A DNA stretch of 10,855 bases, taken from the NCBI GenBank assembly GCA_937885735.1, contig CALABN010000283.1, forward strand, positions 1 through 10,855. Direction: 5' to 3'. Under the pieces are notes generated by a model. It had not been told where the DNA came from and did no database searches. It saw only the letters and a list, made by a program, of their open reading frames with translations. Of the stretch, positions 6,331 through 10,855 are shown piece after piece. This stretch comes from an uncultured Bacteroidota bacterium (GTDB lineage: Bacteria; Bacteroidota; Bacteroidia; Bacteroidales; SZUA-534). Both the position numbers and the translations under genes were made by a program. Within the stretch, counting starts at the first letter, position 1; every line of letters starts with the position of its first letter.

Positions 6331-6737
6331 CAGTCAAAGATTACAATTTCGGGTGCCTCTACTGTTTGGTTGTTCTTGTCAATCTTAACCTTGACCGAAA
6401 CGGGAACCTTCAGTGGCGATGTTGGGTCGGCGCTGTCTTTCGACATAGCGTAGATGGTGTATTCGCCTTTTGTGAGGAACTCGAATTGGTAACGGCCGTC
6501 GAAGTCAGTGCGGAAATCATCGCTGTAGATTTCGTCGTTGCCGTATACTATATATACCCGTTCGTCTTGCAGGTAATATTCATCGTTGATTTTTGTGAAA
6601 CTTGAGTTGTAGTCGATTACCTTCACGCGTCCAACTATTGTTGACGTACCGCCAAGGCCTTCGTCTTTGGAGCACGATGTGAATAGCATTGGGGCCAGTG
6701 CAATCAGTGCCAATCCTGTTTTTAGTAGTTGTTTCAT
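6330..6737 (-). CDS. small lipoprotein with a likely surface-export signal, carboxypeptidase-regulatory-like fold
   Basis: This 135-residue protein has a lipoprotein signal peptide ending L-F-T-S-C, with lipidation at Cys22. The cysteine is followed by S-K-D-E, a match to the K-(D/E)2 export signal known to send lipoproteins to the cell surface in Bacteroidota such as Capnocytophaga, so a surface location is likely. The mature part is a small beta-sandwich: T-S-T-I-V-G-R-V-K-V at 31-40, then a Y-S-D-D-F-R-T-D-F-D-G-R-Y-Q-F pattern (71-85) and K-G-E-Y-T-I-Y-A (90-97). This is the layout of carboxypeptidase-regulatory-like or SdrB-like domains. It is the first gene of the VTC operon; its stop codon overlaps the start of the VTC gene (TGATG), so the two are translationally coupled. 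No enzymatic residues are seen; a binding or structural role is inferred. Confidence 0.85.
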   Translation of the reverse strand: MKQLLKTGLALIALAPMLFTSCSKDEGLGGTSTIVGRVKVIDYNSSFTKINDEYYLQDERVYIVYGNDEIYSDDFRTDFDGRYQFEFLTKGEYTIYAMSKDSADPTSPLKVPVSVKVKIDKNNQTVEAPEIVIFD

Positions 6738-6795
6738 TTTTTATTCTTTTTTGTTTTCTGTTTCGGCATTCAGATGAATAAATCCGAATTGGTCG

Positions 6796-6811
6796 CAAGT
6801 ATAACTATACT
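6796..6811 (-). promoter_or_regulatory. -7-like element with overlapping dyad, upstream of the VTC operon
   Basis: The minus strand has TATACTTG at 6803-6796, one mismatch to the -7 element TAnnTTTG; no TTTG is found at the -33 position. A perfect 6-bp dyad with a 2-nt spacer (6798-6811, AGTATA-AC-TATACT on the plus strand) overlaps it. If this is the operon promoter, the leader is about 50 nt. The dyad could be an operator, but AT-rich dyads of this size occur by chance. Confidence 0.35.
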
Positions 6812-6911
6812 ATTTGTTGAAATGGTATAAATTTTCGCCAAAAACGGGTTTTATTTCGACAAAATTGCGTTTCGCCGAGTCTTGTGTGCGCCGTTTGTTC
6901 GTTTTTGAAAA

Positions 6912-8276
6912 TCATTTGAAACGTTTCAGAATGTCTTCAATTACGCTGATCTTCTCGTCGAGCATCTGCTGTGTCTTGGCTTCGGCAAGCAGGCGCAGGT
7001 ATGGCTCGGTGTTCGACGGGCGGATGTTGAACCACCAGTCGGGGAACTCCACGCGGTAGCCGTCGAAGTCGTATGATGCCGTAGGCTTTTCGGTTGCCGT
7101 GAAGTGGTCGCGGACGGCGTCCATTGCCTCCTGTTTCTGTTCAATCTTGAAGTTTATTTCGCCCGAGTTGGCGTATTTTGAGATGTTGCTGATGGCTTGC
7201 GAAAGCGTCTTTCCCTTCTTTTTCAGGTCAGATACGATTCCAAGCACAATGAGTGAAGCCATCATTCCCGAATCGGAGTAGTAGAAGTCGCGGAAGTAGT
7301 AGTGGCCAGCCAGTTCGCCACCGTAGATGCCGTCGATTTCACGAAGTTTGAGTGCGGCGTATGCACGTCCTACGCGCCACATATTCATTTTGGAGCCAAA
7401 CTTTTCAACGTATTCGCCTACGGCTTTCGATGTGCGGATGTCTTGCAACACGTTGCCTTTCAGCCCTTTCTCTTCGAGGAAGTAGTGGGCCATAAGTCCG
7501 ATTATGAGGTCGGGGCTGATGAATCGGCCTTGCTCGTCGATGAACATCACGCGGTCGGCATCGCCGTCGTAGATGACGCCCACATCGGCCTTGACACGCT
7601 TGACAAGTTCCTCCAATTGTCGGCAGTTGTCTTCAATTAGCGGATTTGGCTCGTGGTGCGGGAATGTCCCGTCGAGAACGTCGTTGATGTAGCACGGGCG
7701 TGTGCCGAATATGTCGCGGACAAGCAGTGATGCCATTCCGTTGGAGCAGTCGATGGCTACGCACAGGTTTGTCAGGTCCTTCAGGTATTTGCGTTGGAAG
7801 TTCTTGTACTCGTCGGTGAATCGGAATTCAACAATCTCGCCTTTTTGGCTTGCGGGCACAATGGGGTCGTTTTCCACCATTTGCTTTAACTCGCCCAATC
7901 CAGAGTCAAGTCCGACGGGCAGTGCGTTTGCGCGTGAAATCTTCAATCCGTTGTATTCTTTTGGGTTGTGCGATGCGGTTATCTGCACCGAGGCTTCGAA
8001 GTTGAATTTTGCCGTGCCATAGTAAACCATTGGCGTGGTGCAAAGTCCTGCATCATATACATTGGCGCCAGCATCGGTGATGCCCTTGCACAGGTATTCG
8101 AATATTTCAGGAGATGTGGTGCGCATATCGCGACCTACGAGTATCTTGTTGGTCTTGAATAATTTCGGAATGAAGAATCCGATTTTGTACACATCGTCCT
8201 TGTTGAATTGTTGAGGGTAAAGTCCTCGAATGTCGTAGGCGTGGAATGCGTTCATAGCGTTGTGTTTTTTAGCCAT
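6912..8276 (-). CDS. phosphomannomutase/phosphoglucomutase
   Basis: The 454-residue protein is a full-length alpha-D-phosphohexomutase with its four domains in order. AYDIRG is near the N-terminus (13-18), the phosphoserine loop TASHNP lies at 100-105 (Ser102), the Mg2+ loop DGDADR at 237-242, the sugar-specificity loop GGELAGH at 319-325, and the phosphate-binding loop RPSNTEP at 419-425. These enzymes interconvert hexose 1- and 6-phosphates through a bisphosphate intermediate and feed nucleotide-sugar synthesis. The GE-x-(S/A)-GH loop fits the PMM/PGM group that accepts both mannose and glucose phosphates, so a single substrate cannot be assigned. The start is uncertain: ATG 8276 gives M-A-K-K-H-N-A before M-N-A-F-H-A-Y-D-I-R-G, but the second ATG at 8255 starts nearer the conserved fold. 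No convincing terminator was found between it and the next gene. Confidence 0.95.
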   Translation of the reverse strand: MAKKHNAMNAFHAYDIRGLYPQQFNKDDVYKIGFFIPKLFKTNKILVGRDMRTTSPEIFEYLCKGITDAGANVYDAGLCTTPMVYYGTAKFNFEASVQITASHNPKEYNGLKISRANALPVGLDSGLGELKQMVENDPIVPASQKGEIVEFRFTDEYKNFQRKYLKDLTNLCVAIDCSNGMASLLVRDIFGTRPCYINDVLDGTFPHHEPNPLIEDNCRQLEELVKRVKADVGVIYDGDADRVMFIDEQGRFISPDLIIGLMAHYFLEEKGLKGNVLQDIRTSKAVGEYVEKFGSKMNMWRVGRAYAALKLREIDGIYGGELAGHYYFRDFYYSDSGMMASLIVLGIVSDLKKKGKTLSQAISNISKYANSGEINFKIEQKQEAMDAVRDHFTATEKPTASYDFDGYRVEFPDWWFNIRPSNTEPYLRLLAEAKTQQMLDEKISVIEDILKRFK

Positions 8277-8362
8277 GCCGAAGATAATTATATTTATTTC
8301 ATTGTTATCCGCTAACGTGAAAAGAACATGGTCCCGATAGCTATCGTGAATGCATGGCTAAA
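8268..8362 (-). promoter_or_regulatory. inverted repeat spanning the phosphohexomutase start codon (candidate leader structure)
   Basis: An 11-bp perfect inverted repeat joins 8352-8362 (GCATGGCTAAA on the plus strand) and 8268-8278 (its exact reverse complement). The second arm contains the ATG at 8276. In an RNA starting upstream of 8362, the leader arm would pair with the start codon and the next two codons and enclose a 73-nt loop. A -7-like element, TATCTTCG (8286-8279), lies inside the loop; a transcript from there would lack the masking arm and would favour the ATG at 8255. Function is inferred. Confidence 0.35.
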
Positions 8363-8520
8363 CAGGTTGCGCAGATTTTATTTTATTATATTTCAAAAAC
8401 ATAAATCAAAGCCAATTGTGATTAAACCAAATACGAAAAAAATAAGCCCGCAATATGGATAAATGTCGCAAGGTGTCTATTTTACAAATACTTACACAAA
8501 TAAAAAGGCACAAGCTCAAT
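8277..8520. other. intergenic region between the receptor and the phosphohexomutase gene
   Basis: This 244-nt gap is AT-rich and holds no credible ORF. It contains the palindrome at 8332-8349, one arm of the start-codon inverted repeat (8352-8362) and a weak -7-like TATCTTCG (8286-8279). I found neither a clear terminator for the receptor gene nor a full TTTG/TAnnTTTG promoter for the mutase, so where transcription stops and restarts is unresolved. Confidence 0.6.
8332..8349. repeat. 18-bp near-palindrome
   Basis: Plus-strand TCCCGATAGCTATCGTGA is a palindrome with one mismatched pair (8334 with 8347); its central 12 bases (8335-8346) are perfect. It sits within the loop of the larger inverted repeat ahead of the phosphohexomutase gene. 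I recall similar CCCGATAGCTATCGGG sequences being frequent in Bacteroidota intergenic DNA, but cannot confirm that here. It has no T tract, so it is not a terminator. Confidence 0.6.
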
Positions 8521-10818
8521 TTAGAATTTTGCCTTTACCGAGAAGTTTGGCAAAAGCCTGAAAAGTGTGGTTTGATAGGTCTTGATTCCCCCAGTGTAGG
8601 TGTCTCTCTCAAATCGGTAGCCCATTGGATTTTTGCGTCCATATACGTTGAACAGGCCAATATTGACGGTCCAGTCGACTTTTCCGTTTCGTCCTTCGGT
8701 ATCGTAACTAACAGACAAGTCTAGCCTATGATAGTCGGGGAATCGGCTTCCATTGCGTTCTGAATAGATTGGTACGGTGAGGAATCTATCTTGGCTGTAA
8801 TCGAAGAAACCGACAGGCAGTGTGACGGGGTGACCGCTTGTGTACATCCAGGCCGAACTTACCGACCAATTGTCTGTGAGCTTGTAGTTTGCGTTGATGC
8901 GGAAATCGTGCGGAATGTCGAAAGGCGAGTTGTACCAATCGCCGTTGTTGATATCTTCAATCTTGCGTTGAGCCTTTGAATACGAATAACTTATGTTGCC
9001 AGTAAGCCTGCCTGCATCTTTTTTCAGGTTTATCTCGATGCCGTAAGCCTTTGCCTTGCCGTTTCTAGTCTCGCCCTCAATATAAGGGTTGTTGAGCAGA
9101 CGGGCGTGGCCGACAAAATCGATTTGGTTTTTGCATAGTTTGTAATACAGTTCAGCCGAAAGGAAATACATATCGCCTAGGCTTTGGAACCATCCAGCCG
9201 ACACCACATCTACCAATATAGGCTTTATGTTCGGGTTGGCGGGGAACCACGTTTCGAGTGACGAGTAAGACAATGCGTTGTTTTGCAACACTTGCATATA
9301 TTGTGCATTGCGGGCGTATGCCAGTTTTAGCGATATGTCGCCGTTGGCTTTTATGTTTACGTTGATGCGAGGTTCGGCATTGACACTTGAATGGTAAACG
9401 CCTTTCTTGTTCACGTTTTCCTTTACCGCCACGTGATTTTCGTCGTAGTCGTACCAGGTGGCTTTGCCTGCATTTTGGAAGAATGACAGCCTGACACCAT
9501 AGTTGAGTCCTAGCCAGTTGGTTAGTTCAATGTCGTTGAGCACGAACAGGCTGTGCTCAAAAGCCCGAATGCGCGGAACCGACTGCAATGTGTCGACAGT
9601 TTCGCCAGGTATGAACTTGTGATAAATTGAACCTGCACCAATCTTGACGGTATTGCCAGGGCGAAGGTAATACGACAGGTCGAACTTGAGGTTCAGGTCG
9701 TTGATGCCTGTGAGCCATTTGTTGCTTCGGTTCTTGTCTTTGAATTCCATATAGTTTTGATAGTCGCTCACAATGAACGATGTGTTAAGGAACATCTTGC
9801 TTCCAAGATTGGCATTCCAGCGCAGGGTGCCAGTGGTGTTGCCCCATTTGTTGAAATATCCGTCGGCAGACTCTATACGGTCTTTGCCATTATAGAACGA
9901 CAGATATAGGCGATTGTTTTCGCCAATGCGGGTGTTCATCTTAACGTTGATGTCATAAAACGCAGGCACCATTGAAACCGTACCGCCTTTGGGGTCGAGG
10001 AAGAAATCGACAAGGCTTTTCCTGCCCGAGACAAGGAAACTCGACTTGCCCTTGACAATAGGGCCGTTTGCCGATACAGACGATGAGAACGGGCTCAATC
10101 CTATGGAAAAGTCAAAATCGTTAGTGTTGCCTTCCTTCATCTTGCAGTCGATGACCGATGATACGCGACCGCCATACTGTGCAGGCATATTGCTCTTGTA
10201 CAAGTCAACGTGGTTTATGGCATCGGGTGTGAACACCGACACAAGGCCGAACATATGCGATGGGTTGTAGATAGGGGCTTCGTCGATGAGGATGAGGTTT
10301 TGGTCGCTACTGCCACCTCGTACGAACATTGCCGACGAGCCGTCGCCAAGCGTCTTTATTCCCGACTGCATCTGAATGGCTTTTATGACGTCAGGTTCGC
10401 CAAGCATTGTGGGCATTTTGCCTATGGCTTTCATCGATAGTTTCTCGGAGTTGAACTCGTTTGCCTCAAGCGGGCGTCTGTGCGATTCTGCCGAGACGTT
10501 GACGGCTTCAAGGCTTATTGATGATTCTTCAAGCGCGATGTTTTGGCTGATGTCGTGGTTGAGGTCGACATTGATGATAATGTTATCATATCCTAAGAAC
10601 GAATATGAAATCTCATATTTGCCAGCAGGCAGTGATAGCGAGTAGTAGCCGTAACTGTTTGCAGAGGTTCCCTTGTTCAGGTTGCTCTCATAAATGGTGG
10701 CACCTACAAGCACTTCGCCGTTGCGTTTGTCTTTTACATATCCACTTATGGTGTGGTTTTGCTGAGCAAATGAAATGACAGTCCAAAGGGTAAATATTAT
10801 GGCAAGGGTTAATTTCAT
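8521..10818 (-). CDS. TonB-dependent outer-membrane receptor with carboxypeptidase-regulatory-like domain
   Basis: This 765-residue protein has a signal peptide cleaved near S-F-A/Q (18). It is followed by a carboxypeptidase-regulatory-like domain (about 22-98, with I-S-G-Y-V-K-D and G-Y-Y-S-L-S-L-P-A-G-K-Y), a plug domain (about 115-228) and a 22-strand-type barrel to the C-terminal phenylalanine (A-K-F). The plug carries family marks GEPDVIKAIQMQSGI (140-154), FVRGGSSDQNLILID (165-179), YNPSHMFGL (184-192) and AQYGGRVSSVID (213-224). Such receptors import a ligand through the outer membrane using TonB/ExbBD energy. It is shorter than SusC proteins (about 1000 residues) and has no SusD partner. 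The plug signature is that of the subclass often followed by a DUF4249 lipoprotein gene, which is absent here. Only 37 nt of upstream DNA are visible and no promoter is seen. The ligand cannot be predicted. Confidence 0.95.
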   Translation of the reverse strand: MKLTLAIIFTLWTVISFAQQNHTISGYVKDKRNGEVLVGATIYESNLNKGTSANSYGYYSLSLPAGKYEISYSFLGYDNIIINVDLNHDISQNIALEESSISLEAVNVSAESHRRPLEANEFNSEKLSMKAIGKMPTMLGEPDVIKAIQMQSGIKTLGDGSSAMFVRGGSSDQNLILIDEAPIYNPSHMFGLVSVFTPDAINHVDLYKSNMPAQYGGRVSSVIDCKMKEGNTNDFDFSIGLSPFSSSVSANGPIVKGKSSFLVSGRKSLVDFFLDPKGGTVSMVPAFYDINVKMNTRIGENNRLYLSFYNGKDRIESADGYFNKWGNTTGTLRWNANLGSKMFLNTSFIVSDYQNYMEFKDKNRSNKWLTGINDLNLKFDLSYYLRPGNTVKIGAGSIYHKFIPGETVDTLQSVPRIRAFEHSLFVLNDIELTNWLGLNYGVRLSFFQNAGKATWYDYDENHVAVKENVNKKGVYHSSVNAEPRINVNIKANGDISLKLAYARNAQYMQVLQNNALSYSSLETWFPANPNIKPILVDVVSAGWFQSLGDMYFLSAELYYKLCKNQIDFVGHARLLNNPYIEGETRNGKAKAYGIEINLKKDAGRLTGNISYSYSKAQRKIEDINNGDWYNSPFDIPHDFRINANYKLTDNWSVSSAWMYTSGHPVTLPVGFFDYSQDRFLTVPIYSERNGSRFPDYHRLDLSVSYDTEGRNGKVDWTVNIGLFNVYGRKNPMGYRFERDTYTGGIKTYQTTLFRLLPNFSVKAKF

Positions 10819-10855
10819 TTTATTGGTTGATTAATATTTTTTCTATTATGATTGT

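Noticed and set aside
5641..6453. 270-codon open frame on the plus strand opposite the VTC gene
   Set aside because: It is antisense to a gene with clear family motifs, its product looks like no known protein, and such long shadows arise from codon bias in the opposite strand.
6580..6798. 72-codon minus-strand frame overlapping the start of the lipoprotein gene
   Set aside because: It overlaps the lipoprotein gene in another frame, would span the likely promoter, and has no family-like features.
6738..6911. Possible terminator after the phosphohexomutase gene
   Set aside because: The region has several A/T runs and repeated GCGAAA/TTTCGC words, but no stem of useful length followed by a T tract could be built.
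8332..8349. Near-palindrome as an attachment site or terminator
   Set aside because: No integrase or mobile gene is nearby, there is no flanking duplication, and no T tract follows on either strand.

Overview
The window comes from a member of the Bacteroidota, most likely the order Bacteroidales. The evidence is a TonB-dependent receptor with an N-terminal carboxypeptidase-regulatory-like domain, several short Sec lipoproteins, a DUF4956/VTC gene pair, and promoters of the Bacteroides type (TTTG, 19-21 nt, TAnnTTTG) with no Shine-Dalgarno sequences. All eleven genes lie on the minus strand, so transcription runs from high to low coordinates. No rRNA, tRNA, CRISPR array, insertion sequence or phage gene was seen.

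In the direction of transcription the layout is as follows. (1) 10818-8521 is an outer-membrane TonB-dependent receptor, standing alone. (2) 8276-6912 is a phosphomannomutase/phosphoglucomutase; its 244-nt upstream gap holds an inverted repeat that could mask the start codon. (3) 6737-4186 is a tight four-gene operon: a lipoprotein with a likely surface-export signal, a VTC-domain polyphosphate-polymerase-like enzyme, a DUF4956 membrane protein and a DUF2490 outer-membrane-barrel-like protein. A strong terminator closes it. (4) 4005-2641 is a two-gene unit of a lipoprotein and a small secreted protein, both without a recognised function. (5) 2512-1623 is greA followed by a HIT-family hydrolase, with a terminator-like hairpin placed between the greA promoter and the greA start. 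(6) 1479-1 is a long-chain polyprenyl diphosphate synthase followed after 6 nt by a LytS-type sensor histidine kinase, cut by the window edge.

The most interesting unit is the lipoprotein-VTC-DUF4956-DUF2490 operon. Its predicted products sit in the cytoplasm, inner membrane, outer membrane and (by signal) cell surface. It may be a trans-envelope system built on a VTC-type enzyme, with an unknown substrate or product. The greA leader hairpin, which recalls the E. coli GraL arrangement, and the start-codon-masking repeat ahead of the phosphohexomutase are the best RNA-level leads. The remaining genes are ordinary housekeeping and envelope functions.
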